Shown here: positions 24,276 to 33,514 of the stretch, one piece after another
How the letters are laid out: the number at the start of each line of letters is the position of its first letter
Position numbering within the stretch: position 1 is the first letter of the stretch
Assembly (NCBI GenBank): GCA_029937135.1
Contig: JAPYQX010000001.1
Span: 1 to 64,000 of the forward strand
Length of the DNA: 64,000 nucleotides
Source of the DNA: Nitrospinota bacterium
GTDB lineage: Bacteria; UBA8248
Reading direction: 5' to 3'
The notes under the pieces: generated by a model
Database searches by the model: none
Told to the model about the DNA's origin: nothing
Seen by the model: only the letters and a program-made list of their open reading frames with translations
Made by a program: the position numbers and the translations under genes

Positions 24276-25868
24276 ATGTTCGACTTCCTTTTTCGCAATG
24301 CGCTTGTATATGACGGAAGCGGCGCGGATCCCTATGTCGGGGATTTGGCGGTCGAAGGGGAAATCATCGCCGAGATCGCTCCGGTGGGCGCTCAAAACGC
24401 CCGCTGGGTTATCGACGCCGAGGGTTTGGCCCTCACCCCCGGTTTTATCGATATCCACGGCCACTCCGATTATTACCTCTTGATGAACCCCACGGCCGAG
24501 GCCAAGGTTCGCCAGGGAGTGACGACCGATGTCGGCGGGAATTGCGGTTATTCCGCCGCCCCTATCGGCGGGATGGAGCTCGAGGAGCGCCGCTCGTATT
24601 ACCGCGAGCAGTTCGGTTTGGAGATTCCCTTTTCGCGCCTTGATGAGTACCTCCGCCATGTCGAGGACATTGGCGTGTCGGTGAACTACGCCCCCCTTAT
24701 CGGCCACAACACTCTCCGCGCCACCGTGATGGGAGGAAGTGATCGGCCCGCGGGGCCGGACGACCTCGCCCGGATGGATCGTCTGGTTGATGAGGGAATG
24801 CGGGCGGGCGCTTTCGGTCTTTCAACCGGCCTGGTTTATGCCCCGGCCTGTTTCGCTGATCGCTCGGAGTTGACGGCTCTATCCAGAACCGCCTCGCGGC
24901 ATGGCGGTTTGCTCGCTACCCATATGAGGAGCGAGGGCGCCGGGCTTTTGGAGTCGATCGAGGAAGTTATCGAAATCGCCCGGAACGCCGCGCTTCCCCT
25001 TCAAATCAGCCACCTGAAAACCGCGGGAGAGAAAAACTGGGATAAACTGGACGCGGCATTCGCGTTGATCGAAGGGGCGAGGTCGTCGGGTCAGGACGTT
25101 ACCTGCGACCGATATCCTTATATAGCGTCGAATACCCATCTGAGTGCCCTGCTGCCCGATTGGGTCCATAATGGCCAGTTGGATGAGAAATTGGCCCGGC
25201 TGCGCGAGCCCGCTAGCAGAAACCGGATTCGCGGCGAATTGATGGAAACTTATCCGGGCGCGGATTATTGGGATCGCGTTTTGATCAGCCGGGTCCTTAC
25301 GGAGGAAAACAGTTTTTGCGAGGGGCTCACCGTGGCGGGGCTCGCGGAAAAAAGAGGGGTCGATTCACCGGAAGCGATGATGGATCTCCTTGCCGAAGAA
25401 AAGCTGTCCGTTGAAATCCTCATCTTCATGATGAACGAGGAAAACATGCGCCGGGTCATGGAAAAACCCTATGTGATGGTCGGCTCGGATTCCGCCGCTT
25501 TAACTCATGAGCCTCCCCTGGGGTCGGGGAGACCCCACCCGAGGAATTTCGGGACGTTCCCGGCGGTGCTGGGAAATCTGGCGAGAGACGAAGGGCTGTT
25601 TTCTTTTTCCGAAGCGATACGAAAGATGACCTCCGCTCCCTGTGATCGGCTGGGTATAAACAATCGCGGAAGATTGGCGGCCGGGATGAAAGCCGATCTT
25701 GTTCTTTTGGACCCCGAGCGGATTCTGGATACGGCGACTTATGATAAGCCTGTTTCCTACCCCGCCGGAATACGGATGGTTCTCGTGAACGGTGAAGCTG
25801 TAGTCGAAGACGGAGAGCACACAGGAGCCCGCCCCGGCCGGGCGCTCCGCAAATGGGATTCAAGATAA
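24276..25868 (+). CDS. N-acyl-D-amino-acid deacylase family amidohydrolase
   Basis: A 530-residue protein of the D-aminoacylase branch of amidohydrolases. Metal ligands: FIDIHGHSDYYLLMNP near residue 60 (H-x-H), the bridging Cys of this family in VGGNCGYSAAP near 91, HMRSEGAG near 214 and ISHLKTAGEKNWDKL near 243. PYVMVGSDSAALTHEPPLG near 396 holds the catalytic Asp and the end is the usual GRLAAGMKADLVLLDPE. These enzymes hydrolyse N-acyl-D-amino acids or related amides, probably in the cytosol. Its stop overlaps the start of the large TPR gene as TAATG, and nagA is just upstream. Confidence 0.88.
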   Translation: MFDFLFRNALVYDGSGADPYVGDLAVEGEIIAEIAPVGAQNARWVIDAEGLALTPGFIDIHGHSDYYLLMNPTAEAKVRQGVTTDVGGNCGYSAAPIGGMELEERRSYYREQFGLEIPFSRLDEYLRHVEDIGVSVNYAPLIGHNTLRATVMGGSDRPAGPDDLARMDRLVDEGMRAGAFGLSTGLVYAPACFADRSELTALSRTASRHGGLLATHMRSEGAGLLESIEEVIEIARNAALPLQISHLKTAGEKNWDKLDAAFALIEGARSSGQDVTCDRYPYIASNTHLSALLPDWVHNGQLDEKLARLREPASRNRIRGELMETYPGADYWDRVLISRVLTEENSFCEGLTVAGLAEKRGVDSPEAMMDLLAEEKLSVEILIFMMNEENMRRVMEKPYVMVGSDSAALTHEPPLGSGRPHPRNFGTFPAVLGNLARDEGLFSFSEAIRKMTSAPCDRLGINNRGRLAAGMKADLVLLDPERILDTATYDKPVSYPAGIRMVLVNGEAVVEDGEHTGARPGRALRKWDSR

Positions 25869-28800
25869 TGGGCCTCTATTCCTCCCTGTCCCTGGTTGGC
25901 GCGATGGCGGTTAGTGCGCTCATCGCCATCTGGCTGTTCTACAAGCGCTCGCACAGGGATGATTTTCCCGAGGAAACCTGGGACCCCTACTTTGACAAAA
26001 ATCAGATCGGCGGTGGGGAAAATCCCGAAAGAGAGATCGAAGATATCTCCGGAAGGGGGGCCGGGGATGCCGCCGCGCCAGGTCTTGAACCGGCATCTGA
26101 AAATCCGCCCGTCCCGGCCTCCAATGCGCTGGAGGATCGAATTCGGGGACTCAGGGATGAGATGTCTTCTCCGGGAGAGGACACCGACGAAGTATATGAA
26201 TTCGGAGACAGCAAGAACCCCGTTCCCGAATTTGATCTCGGTCTCGACGATCAGGTGGAACAGATTGGCGGCGGCCCTGTTTCTCCCGAAAAACCCGATA
26301 CAGACCGCGAAACGGCTGATCTCGCCTACGCCGCGGGTGAGGCGGAGGACGATTTCTCCGTTCCTGGAAGCCCGATTGAAACGCCCGCTCATCCACAGGG
26401 CGTATCGTCCGGTTTTGGCGGCCCGGAGGATTTTGAACCTGATTTGAATGAAAAAGCCGCCGCCTCTTCTCCGGGCGTCCCGTGGTGGGAGGGGCTTCCC
26501 GCCGCCAAGGAAGTTGTTTTCCAGAGAGGTGTGGCGGAACTGATGGGGATGACCGTCATCGATCCCCCGGGGCGGGCCGAGGCGGGTCCCGGCGAAGCCT
26601 CTACACTCGAAGCATCGACTCTTGAAGCATCGCCTCCCGAAACATCGGCTCTCGAAGCCTCGGAGACCTTCAATATGCCCGGCGATATGGCGGCGGATTC
26701 AATTCCCCCGGAAGGAGTGGATGAAGCCGAGGAGCCGCCCGCCCCGGAATTCGCCGGAGCGCCGCCCTTCGGGGAGGAAGATTCGGAGACGCCGCGTTCC
26801 TTTGAGGAAGAAGCTTTCGAGGAAGATGAATCCCCCGTCCCGGCGCCCGCTCCGGAGGAGCAGCCCCCCGGCGAGCCGGTTTCTATATCGGACGAATCCG
26901 TGCCCACCCAAGAAATCCCGGCTGTGGATGAAGGTGATGAGTCGTCCTTTACCCTTGATTCCTTGTCGTTCGGTGACGAGCCGGACGAGGCTCCCGTGAT
27001 GTACGAGGCCGAAAGCGCCACCAACCGGGCGGAAGACGGCGGATTCGCCGAACCGGGCGTCGATCAAGAAGACGTGGCCGGAGAGGGGCTTGCCCCGAAG
27101 GAGCCCGCTTTTGAGGAATCATCGGAGCAGGTTTCGTTAACCAGCGAGCCAGTCCCGGAAGAGCCGGTCGGTGCTCCCGAAAACCTCAGTGAATCTCCCT
27201 CCCCCGGCGAATCCGCTTCCACCCAAGAAATCCCGGCTGTGGATGAGGGTGATGGGTCGTCCTTTACCCTTGATTCCTTGTCGTTCGGTGACGAGCCGGA
27301 CGAGGCTCCCGTGATGTACGAGGCCGAAAGCGCGCCCGCCCCTGTGGGAGAGGAGGAAATTTCGCTTTCGTCTCCCTCGGACAGCGAATCCTCCGAAGCG
27401 ATTGGTAACTTTCTCGCGGAGACTGAACCGCCTCCCTCCGCTCCGGGCGCTCCGGGCGCGGAGAGCGATTTCGTGGACGATGAGATTGAACCTGCTCAGG
27501 AGACCGTAACCGAAGGGGAAATTTCTCCCGAACCGGAAGATGAAAGTTTCTCGAGTTTGGGAGAGTCCGAGGAAAAGCCCATGGCTTTCGATCTTGCCGC
27601 CGAGGGGTCGGAGTTCATCGATTCCGATGAATCGGCGCAAGAGCTGCCCACCGATCTTGGAGACGAAAAATTCGCATCTCATGAACCGGAGGAATTTTCC
27701 GCGGCATCCACCGGGCCGGTGGAGCCCGCCGGGCTTGGGGCGGAGGAAAGCGCTCCCGGCGATGAGCTGGAAAAAATTTCCAAAGACTCCGCCGAGGCAA
27801 TCCTCGATCCCGAAGAGCTTGAGGAAGAGACGGAGCCTGAAGAAGAGCCCGCCGGCGCCGGCAGCGAACCCGTTCAAACAGAAGAAGCATCAACGGGGGC
27901 GGTTCTCGATCCGATGGAGATGGAAGAGGAGCCTCCTGAACGGGCAATTGATTCGGAATCGTTCGAGGCCGAACCCGCGCCTCACTCTTTCGTCCAGCCG
28001 GATGACGCCCTGCCCGCCGCCGAACCGGAGGGACCTGCCCCGGAGGGACCTGTATCTGAGGAGCCCGAACCGCCGGAGCCCGTTTCGGGAGGATATGTCC
28101 CGGAGGAGTCTCTTGATGTTTTCTCCGTTCTGGAGCAGGAGCGCTCCGAAACCCCGGAGAGCATGCCGCAGGAATCGATTGGAAACGCGGCTCTTTTTGA
28201 GGATTTCGGCGATGAGAGGGCCGAGCCGCCGGAACCCCACGCCGCCGGGTGGGGCGGCGATCCTGCCGGGGCTGGAGGCGATTCCGAAGATGCTTCCCGG
28301 AGAGAATTTGACTCGGAGGAAATCCCGGCCCAATCCGAAGAAGTCGAAGCAGAGCCCCCCCGGGAAGGAAAAATTCCTGCCGAGGAAGCGCTGGAACCAG
28401 CCATTTCTCCCCGGCCGGCCCCGCCTTCACTGCCGGCCATTACTCCCTTAACGGGTGGGTCGATGCCCGAAATTGTGCGGAATTTTATCGCCAATTATTG
28501 TCCTGACGATCTTCTGTTGATTGAAGAGGAGTGGGATACCCTTCCTGGTGGTATTGATAAAGTCGCCGCTTCCGCCTGGAAAGATATACAGGAGCGTCTG
28601 GAAGCGCGCCAGGAAGTTGATGAGGCGGAATTTCTCCGAATCGGCCTCCTTGAATATTTGATGGGCGATCATGATGCCGCCTTGGCTCATCTGAAAGAGT
28701 CGCTTCGGCGGGCTAAGCGCATGGGCCCGGTTTTAAATGCTCTTGGCGCGACCAGCTTTGCACGGGGGAAAATCGACCCGGCGATTTCTTATTGCCGGGA

Positions 28801-29608
28801 AGCGGTCCGGGAGGCGGGGCCGGACATGAAAATGCTGGTTGCCATCAACCGGAATCTGGGGGTTCTCTACCAAACCAAGGGCGAGTTCGGGCGCGCGGCC
28901 GAGGCGATTGCCTCGGCTATCAAGTTCGTGAGGTCCGAGGGAAGCCCCGGGATGTTGGCGAACCTTCATCTCCGGGCGGGGCAGTTGTTCCGGAAACTCG
29001 GGGACGCCGAAGCCGCCAGGCATCATCTTTCCGAGTCGGCGCATTTGTTCCTTCGTGCGGGCGACGATGCCGCGCGAATCAGGTCGCTTGTGGCGCTCGC
29101 CGCCGCGCAGACGAGATTAAACGAAATTGACGAGGCGCTCAAGAATCTGAACGAAGCGGCCTTGATGTGCCGAAGGGCGGGGGACAAAAACGGAGAGGCC
29201 CTGGTCATGGGGCAGATGGGAATCGCCTACTCCGCCCAGGAGCAATATACCAGGGCGCTTGAATTTTATGAGAATGCCATTTCCCTCAACCGAGAGCTTG
29301 AAAATCGCAAGGGGGAAGGGGCCAACCTCAGCAACATTGGGAACATTCATTATTTCAGGGGCGATTTCGACGAGGCGCTTTCCGCCTACGACGAGGCGCT
29401 CGTGATTAATATCGAGCAGGATCATCTCATCGGGCAAGCCACGATTATGGGGAACCTGGGAAGAATTTATCTCGAGCAAGGGAGGGTGGAAGAGGCGATC
29501 GCGCGGCTGAAAGAATCGCTGGAAATATTCAAGCCCTTTGCCGCTGATAGCCAGATGGAAAATATACGGGAAATGCTGGCCGAGGCGGCCCGCACCCGGG
29601 ATCAATAA
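25868..29608 (+). CDS. Large acidic membrane-anchored TPR protein (FimV-like layout)
   Basis: About 1,246 residues from ATG 25868 (TAATG overlap with the previous gene); an ATG at 25853 would add five residues. One N-terminal membrane helix (LSLVGAMAVSALIAIWLFYK) is followed by a basic stop-transfer KRSHRDD, then about 850 residues rich in Glu, Pro, Ser and Ala with no expected fold, and finally, from about residue 865, a set of at least six TPR units (for example GNLGRIYLEQGRVEEAIARL). The acidic part contains a 38-residue segment found twice with near-identical DNA and a short EASTLEASTLEAS-type repeat. The order helix - acidic linker - TPR recalls FimV/TspA polar hub proteins, but no LysM domain is present. 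It is probably an assembly scaffold facing the cytosol. Confidence 0.85.
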   Translation: MGLYSSLSLVGAMAVSALIAIWLFYKRSHRDDFPEETWDPYFDKNQIGGGENPEREIEDISGRGAGDAAAPGLEPASENPPVPASNALEDRIRGLRDEMSSPGEDTDEVYEFGDSKNPVPEFDLGLDDQVEQIGGGPVSPEKPDTDRETADLAYAAGEAEDDFSVPGSPIETPAHPQGVSSGFGGPEDFEPDLNEKAAASSPGVPWWEGLPAAKEVVFQRGVAELMGMTVIDPPGRAEAGPGEASTLEASTLEASPPETSALEASETFNMPGDMAADSIPPEGVDEAEEPPAPEFAGAPPFGEEDSETPRSFEEEAFEEDESPVPAPAPEEQPPGEPVSISDESVPTQEIPAVDEGDESSFTLDSLSFGDEPDEAPVMYEAESATNRAEDGGFAEPGVDQEDVAGEGLAPKEPAFEESSEQVSLTSEPVPEEPVGAPENLSESPSPGESASTQEIPAVDEGDGSSFTLDSLSFGDEPDEAPVMYEAESAPAPVGEEEISLSSPSDSESSEAIGNFLAETEPPPSAPGAPGAESDFVDDEIEPAQETVTEGEISPEPEDESFSSLGESEEKPMAFDLAAEGSEFIDSDESAQELPTDLGDEKFASHEPEEFSAASTGPVEPAGLGAEESAPGDELEKISKDSAEAILDPEELEEETEPEEEPAGAGSEPVQTEEASTGAVLDPMEMEEEPPERAIDSESFEAEPAPHSFVQPDDALPAAEPEGPAPEGPVSEEPEPPEPVSGGYVPEESLDVFSVLEQERSETPESMPQESIGNAALFEDFGDERAEPPEPHAAGWGGDPAGAGGDSEDASRREFDSEEIPAQSEEVEAEPPREGKIPAEEALEPAISPRPAPPSLPAITPLTGGSMPEIVRNFIANYCPDDLLLIEEEWDTLPGGIDKVAASAWKDIQERLEARQEVDEAEFLRIGLLEYLMGDHDAALAHLKESLRRAKRMGPVLNALGATSFARGKIDPAISYCREAVREAGPDMKMLVAINRNLGVLYQTKGEFGRAAEAIASAIKFVRSEGSPGMLANLHLRAGQLFRKLGDAEAARHHLSESAHLFLRAGDDAARIRSLVALAAAQTRLNEIDEALKNLNEAALMCRRAGDKNGEALVMGQMGIAYSAQEQYTRALEFYENAISLNRELENRKGEGANLSNIGNIHYFRGDFDEALSAYDEALVINIEQDHLIGQATIMGNLGRIYLEQGRVEEAIARLKESLEIFKPFAADSQMENIREMLAEAARTRDQ
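26597..26656 (+). repeat. In-gene 15-bp tandem array
   Basis: Four 15-bp units, such as GCATCGACTCTTGAA and GCATCGCCTCCCGAA, encode the repeated E-A-S-x-L/P motif in the acidic linker of the large TPR protein. The period keeps the reading frame. Confidence 0.7.
26906..27018 (+). repeat. 113-bp near-identical duplication, copy 1
   Basis: This stretch recurs at 27221-27333 with two differences in 113 positions. It encodes TQEIPAVDEG through DEAPVMYEAESA in the acidic linker. The spacing of 315 bases is a multiple of three, so the frame is kept. Confidence 0.9.
27221..27333 (+). repeat. 113-bp near-identical duplication, copy 2
   Basis: Second copy of the segment at 26906-27018. The two differences, both A to G, lie in the first 35 bases; the remainder is identical, which indicates a recent duplication or gene conversion. 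Confidence 0.9.
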
Positions 29609-29651
29609 TTGGCCGTTTGAAATTTTTCGCGGTTTGCCCCGTTGGTTTTAT

Positions 29652-30162
29652 CTAACCTCCCACGAGAACATCGGTCTCGCGGAGTTTCCTGGAAAGCTCT
29701 TTCGCCAAATGAGTAGCGATCTTGAAGCCCAGCGAGGGCAGGGTGTCGGCCAAAATGTCGCGTTCTATCGAAAAAAGCAATGTTTCCCTGGCGGCCTCCG
29801 CAGTGGCGACACGGGGCGCTTCCTCGAGAATCGCCATCTCCCCGAAACAATCTCCTTGTTTAAGTCTCGAAAGTTCGGTTATGCCGCGCCGTATGATCAC
29901 CTCTCCATAAACGATCACGTAAAAACAATTTCCCAAGTCGCCCTGGTCGAATATCGTTTGGCCGGGCTCGTACGATCTGCGTCCGCAGAGTTTCAATATC
30001 CAGGTAATTTCCCTCTCGTCCATCACGGAGAAAAAAATCGTAATTCTCCCGGAGCTTGGCAATGAGTTCGGTGACCGGGGATATTCCTTCGCGCGTCAAT
30101 TGAAAACCTCGTTCTTTCTGCGGGACATCGCCCGAGTTGTAGTTCGTTTTCTCCTTGCTCAT
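29652..30162 (-). pseudogene. Cyclic-nucleotide-binding protein, frameshifted at a T7 run
   Basis: A gene of about 170 residues begins at ATG 30162 behind a perfect GGAGGAG and reads MSKEKTNYNSGDVPQKERGF to about residue 43 (LIAKLRENYDFF). There the frame breaks at a run of seven T (A7 on the plus strand, 30031-30037); one base fewer would join it to SVMDEREITWILKLCGRRSY and the cNMP-binding fold: GQTIFDQGDLGNCFYVIVYG and the phosphate cassette FGEMAILEEAPRVATAEA, with Arg in place. Both halves align with the neighbouring paralogue. The intact cassette shows recent damage, homopolymer slippage, or an assembly error. It would bind cAMP/cGMP or c-di-GMP-like ligands. Confidence 0.75.
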
Positions 30163-30288
30163 GACTCCTCCCCCTCCGTGCCCGTTTCAGGCAAGAGCTG
30201 ACGTATGAAATATAAATTAAAAAGAAGGAACTTTCATGACTTTTCGTGTAAGCGGGGTCACTTTTAGCGAGGGTTGGGGTTGGAGAAA

Positions 30289-30876
30289 TTACAGTTTTTT
30301 GACTTTTTCTTTTATGACGTTGAGTTGTCTTTGCATCAACTTGATGGTTTCGTTCGAATCGCGGAGCTTTTCGGAAAGTTGGCGTGCGATGCTCGCTATG
30401 ACCTTGTTGCCAAAAGTCGGCATTTTGGAATAGAGAATCGTCTTTGAAATGGAAAAAGGAAGGAGGGTTCCGAAGCCATCGCGGACGCCGTACGCCTCGC
30501 ATCGTCGAGCAGGGCCATTTCACCAAAGACCATTCCGGGTCTCATTCGGGCGACCTCCTTGTCTCCGACGGTGATAATGATCTCGCCCGAAACAACCAGG
30601 TAAAATTCATTTCCGTGTTCGCCTTCCTTGAAAACCCTGCTCCCGGAATTGAAATTTTCCCTTTTGCAAAGTTTCAGGAATTGGCCCACCTCCATCCCCT
30701 CCATCTCGGAGAAGAAGGGGGTAGTTTTTCTAAAGTTTTTGAATCAGGTTCAGCAGCGCTTTCGGAATGGATTTTTCGAACTTGATTCTCTGAGCCATGA
30801 GGTTCGGAGCCGCGGGAGCCGCCGGAGTCACCGGGGCACCGGGTTTGGGATTTCCTTTTCCAGCGGGCATGTTCAT
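30289..30876 (-). pseudogene. Cyclic-nucleotide-binding protein, two compensating frameshifts
   Basis: From ATG 30876 the frame reads MNMPAGKGNPKPGAPVTPAA and ends at TAG after ALLNLIQKL. Removing one T from CTTTAG (30732-30734) joins it to RKTTPFFSEMEGMEVGQFLK and a cNMP-binding domain with SGEIIITVGDKEVARM and the cassette FGEMALLDDARRTASA. A second break at five T (30453-30457, one base short) then leads to SISKTILYSKMPTFGNKVIA, IARQLSEKLRDSNETIKLM and a Lys-rich end, with TAA at 30289. The total is 196 codons, so the two breaks cancel. The restored protein aligns with the paralogue next door over its whole length, with a Pro/Ala-rich N-terminal extension and a coiled-coil tail. Confidence 0.72.
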
Positions 30877-31077
30877 TACTCTTCGCTCCCCGAGAGATGA
30901 ATGCGGGTTTGAAGGAAGCACGAAAAAATCATTTCGCCTGCTCCGCTGGTATCGTTAAAATCCAGTTACTTCGCGTTCAATCCACATCAGCCTGAAAGAT
31001 ATACCTTAAAAAAAGGATGGTACAACTATTAGAATTTTAATAGTTACGAATAAACAAACAAGAAATTCGAATTTCTA
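30877..31077. other. AT-rich gap with two hairpins
   Basis: The 200 bases between the cNMP gene and the M20 peptidase gene (both minus strand) contain two perfect inverted repeats: AACTATTA/TAATAGTT (31024-31031 with 31038-31045) and the 16-bp palindrome AGAAATTCGAATTTCT (31061-31076) right after the peptidase stop. The second could weakly terminate the peptidase operon; the first may be an operator for the cNMP gene. Confidence 0.4.
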
Positions 31078-32253
31078 CTAGGTTAGGGCATATTTTTCGG
31101 TAATTCCCGCGAGAATGACGGCGGACATGCGAAGTTCCTCCACCTCGACATATTCGTCGGGACCGTGCGCTTGCCCGATGTTTCCGGGCCCGAGTAGAAA
31201 ACATTGAGAGTTTCCGGTGCGCGCGGCGGCGAGACCGGCGTCCGTGTAGTAGCTGACGCCGGCCGGCCGGGGCGGGGCGCCGGTGATTCCGGCGATGGCC
31301 TCACTGATGATTTTCCCTCCCGATCCCCGGAGGTCGGAGAGGACAGGGGGCCTATCGACCGAAAGGGTCCGGAGCGTGGCCGAGGCGCCCGGAACGTCCT
31401 TGCAAGCCTCCTCGGCCGCATCCAACAAAAAGGCGCTCACTTCGGGGATGGACAACGGCGGGATAAACCGGACATCCACCTCGATGCGGCAGCTGTCGGG
31501 GACGATATTGATTTTGCTTCCGCCCCGGATAACGCTCGTAACGATGGTGGTTTTTCCCAGTAAATCGTGGGTGGTATCCATCGAGGTGGCTAACTCCTCG
31601 AGTTGGACGAGGGTTCTCGCCGCCGCCTGAATAGCGTTCGCGCCTAATTGGGGGGTGGCGGCGTGGGCGCTGCGTCCGGAGAAGAGCAACTCGAACCACA
31701 TCGCGCCCTTTTGTGCTGTTTTCAGCTCAAGGCCCGTGGGCTCACAGGAAATGACGACATCCTCCTTCGTGATTCGCCCGATATCCACCGCCTTCGACAC
31801 CCCTTGCATCCACTGGCATTCCTCGTCCACCACAAGGCAGGTTCTAATCGGCCGCCGGAGCTTCGCCCCCCGGTCAAGTCTCGCTTTCAGGGATTTAACG
31901 GCGATCAGGGCGGCGGCCAGGCCGCCTTTCATATCGCATGCGCCGCGTCCCCACAGCTTCCCCCCGGAGACCTCCGCTGAAAACGGATCGCGCGTCCAGC
32001 CTTCCCCGGCGGGAACGGTGTCCATGTGATTCAGGAAAACGAGTGCCGGGGCGGTTGAAGACGCGCTTAATTCGGCGGTGATATTCTGGCGCCCGTCGAT
32101 GACCTCATCGCGCTGGACATCGAGGCCCAGCCCCCGAAGGAAAGCTTCGGTGCGCTCCATCATATCGGCTTCGGTTCCGCCGGGGTTCTCGCTCCGGAGC
32201 CGCACGAGTTCGCGGGTCAGCGAAACGGTCTCGTCAATTAGCTTGCTGTCCAT
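31078..32253 (-). CDS. M20 family peptidase (ArgE/DapE type)
   Basis: The protein has 391 residues from ATG 32253, chosen for GGAGGACGC in front; an in-frame start seven codons upstream exists. Metal-site motifs: VFLNHMDTVPAGEGW near residue 75, LWGRGACDMKGGLA near 100, CLVVDEECQWMQGVS near 140 with the catalytic Glu, and the last His in QAHGPDEYVEVEEL near 370. The dimerisation domain carries MWFELLFSGRSAHAATPQLG. It hydrolyses an amide bond of an N-acyl or peptide substrate with two zinc ions in the cytosol. It is the last gene of the operon with slt and anmK, so a muropeptide-derived peptide is a reasonable but unproven substrate. Confidence 0.88.
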   Translation of the reverse strand: MDSKLIDETVSLTRELVRLRSENPGGTEADMMERTEAFLRGLGLDVQRDEVIDGRQNITAELSASSTAPALVFLNHMDTVPAGEGWTRDPFSAEVSGGKLWGRGACDMKGGLAAALIAVKSLKARLDRGAKLRRPIRTCLVVDEECQWMQGVSKAVDIGRITKEDVVISCEPTGLELKTAQKGAMWFELLFSGRSAHAATPQLGANAIQAAARTLVQLEELATSMDTTHDLLGKTTIVTSVIRGGSKINIVPDSCRIEVDVRFIPPLSIPEVSAFLLDAAEEACKDVPGASATLRTLSVDRPPVLSDLRGSGGKIISEAIAGITGAPPRPAGVSYYTDAGLAAARTGNSQCFLLGPGNIGQAHGPDEYVEVEELRMSAVILAGITEKYALT

Positions 32254-32311
32254 CGCGTCCTCCGGTGGAAACATCCGCGCCTGTCCGCCGCGAAAGCGTT
32301 TTATGTCTTTT

Positions 32312-33511
32312 CTAAAGCATCGAGAGATAATTCTTGCCGGGCGTTATGTTGCCCAGGATAACGGCCCGCTCCGCTCCCGTGGCCGCGGGGACATTGGCCG
32401 GCACTCCCCGCAGCGTTGCCCAGCCGAGGAGAGCGAAAGCGGCCGCCTCCACGGCGGTAGAATAAATTCCGCGCTCGGCGCTGGTCACCAGGGGGGCCGA
32501 GCCGAGCCCTTTCGCGAGCCGGTCCATCATCGAACGGTTGTTCACACCTCCTCCGCCCGCGATGAATTCCACCGGGGGCGAATCGGGGGGAAAGTGCTCG
32601 CGGACGGCGCGAACGATGCACTCCGCCGAAAATGCCGTCAAGGTGGCCATCTGATCCTCGGGGGCCATGCCGAGCCCGCCGAAAAGGACAAGCGTCTCGT
32701 TTAAAAAAGTCTCGCCGAAGGCTTCGCGCCCGGTGCTCTTCGGCGGCGGAAGCTTCAGATAAGGATGGTTCATGAGGGAGGCGAGCGCTTCTTCGTTTAC
32801 CCGGCCTCTCACAGCCGATTCGCCGCCGCGATCAAAGCGCTCCTTTCCCCCCGAAAGTTTCCAGGCCAGCGCGTCGATCGCCATATTCGCGGGCCCGGCA
32901 TCGAAGCCGGTGAGCCCCTTTTCATTCGCCGGAGGGATGTAGGTGATGTTCGATATTCCGCCGAGGTTGATGAACGCTGTTGACTTGTCCGCGCGCCCGA
33001 AGAGAATCTGGTGCGCCCAGGGGGTGAGGGGTGCGCCCATGCCGCCCGCCGCTACGTCGCGTGCGCGAAAATCCGAGACAATTGTGCTGCCCGTCCGCTC
33101 CGCGATTACGGCGGGGTCCCCGATCTGGAGCGTCGAGGGTAGAAGCCGCCCCCCGGGGCCTTCGCCTCCCCCGGGCAGGTGACGCACCGTCTGACCATGA
33201 CTGCCGATGAAGTCCACCTTGTTCGGCGCCACCCCCGAGGACTCCATCAGGGCGATAGCGGCCCCGGCGAAGGCGTCGCCGATCTCGCGGTGAAGCGAGC
33301 AAATTTCCCCGGTGAGGGCTCCGGGCTCCCCGCCCGCGCCGAGCACACGGCGCCGAAGCTCATCCGAATACGGAACGGACTCAAACGCCAGAACCTCAAT
33401 CTCATGAGAGGGACCCGAGGCGATTCGCACCAATGCCGCGTCCACCCCGTCGGCCGAGGTTCCGGACATCAGGCCGATGGCGATATGGTCCCGCGCGGAT
33501 GAATTATTCAT
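32312..33511 (-). CDS. anmK: Anhydro-N-acetylmuramic acid kinase
   Basis: A 399-residue protein of the AnmK family. GLMSGTSADGVDAALVRI near residues 13-30 is the phosphate-binding loop, DFIGSHGQTVRHLPG near 99 and GLTGFDAGPANMAIDAL near 193 are further family motifs, and FIAGGGGVNNRSMM near 333 the adenosine site. It phosphorylates and opens 1,6-anhydro-MurNAc released by lytic transglycosylases. The gene sits three bases after slt, the enzyme that makes the 1,6-anhydro end, so substrate producer and consumer are coupled. MurQ and NagZ are not in the window; NagA is about 8 kb away. Confidence 0.94.
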   Translation of the reverse strand: MNNSSARDHIAIGLMSGTSADGVDAALVRIASGPSHEIEVLAFESVPYSDELRRRVLGAGGEPGALTGEICSLHREIGDAFAGAAIALMESSGVAPNKVDFIGSHGQTVRHLPGGGEGPGGRLLPSTLQIGDPAVIAERTGSTIVSDFRARDVAAGGMGAPLTPWAHQILFGRADKSTAFINLGGISNITYIPPANEKGLTGFDAGPANMAIDALAWKLSGGKERFDRGGESAVRGRVNEEALASLMNHPYLKLPPPKSTGREAFGETFLNETLVLFGGLGMAPEDQMATLTAFSAECIVRAVREHFPPDSPPVEFIAGGGGVNNRSMMDRLAKGLGSAPLVTSAERGIYSTAVEAAAFALLGWATLRGVPANVPAATGAERAVILGNITPGKNYLSML

Positions 33512-33514
33512 GCG

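Noticed and set aside
27615..28430. Long minus-strand frame within the acidic linker of the TPR gene
   Set aside because: Low-complexity Pro/Arg composition is just the reverse reading of Glu/Pro/Ser codons.
30730..30921. A stand-alone 63-residue Pro/Ala-rich protein
   Set aside because: Its sequence joins smoothly to the cNMP-binding frame by removing one base, and the joined protein matches the paralogue next door, so it is treated as the first part of that gene.
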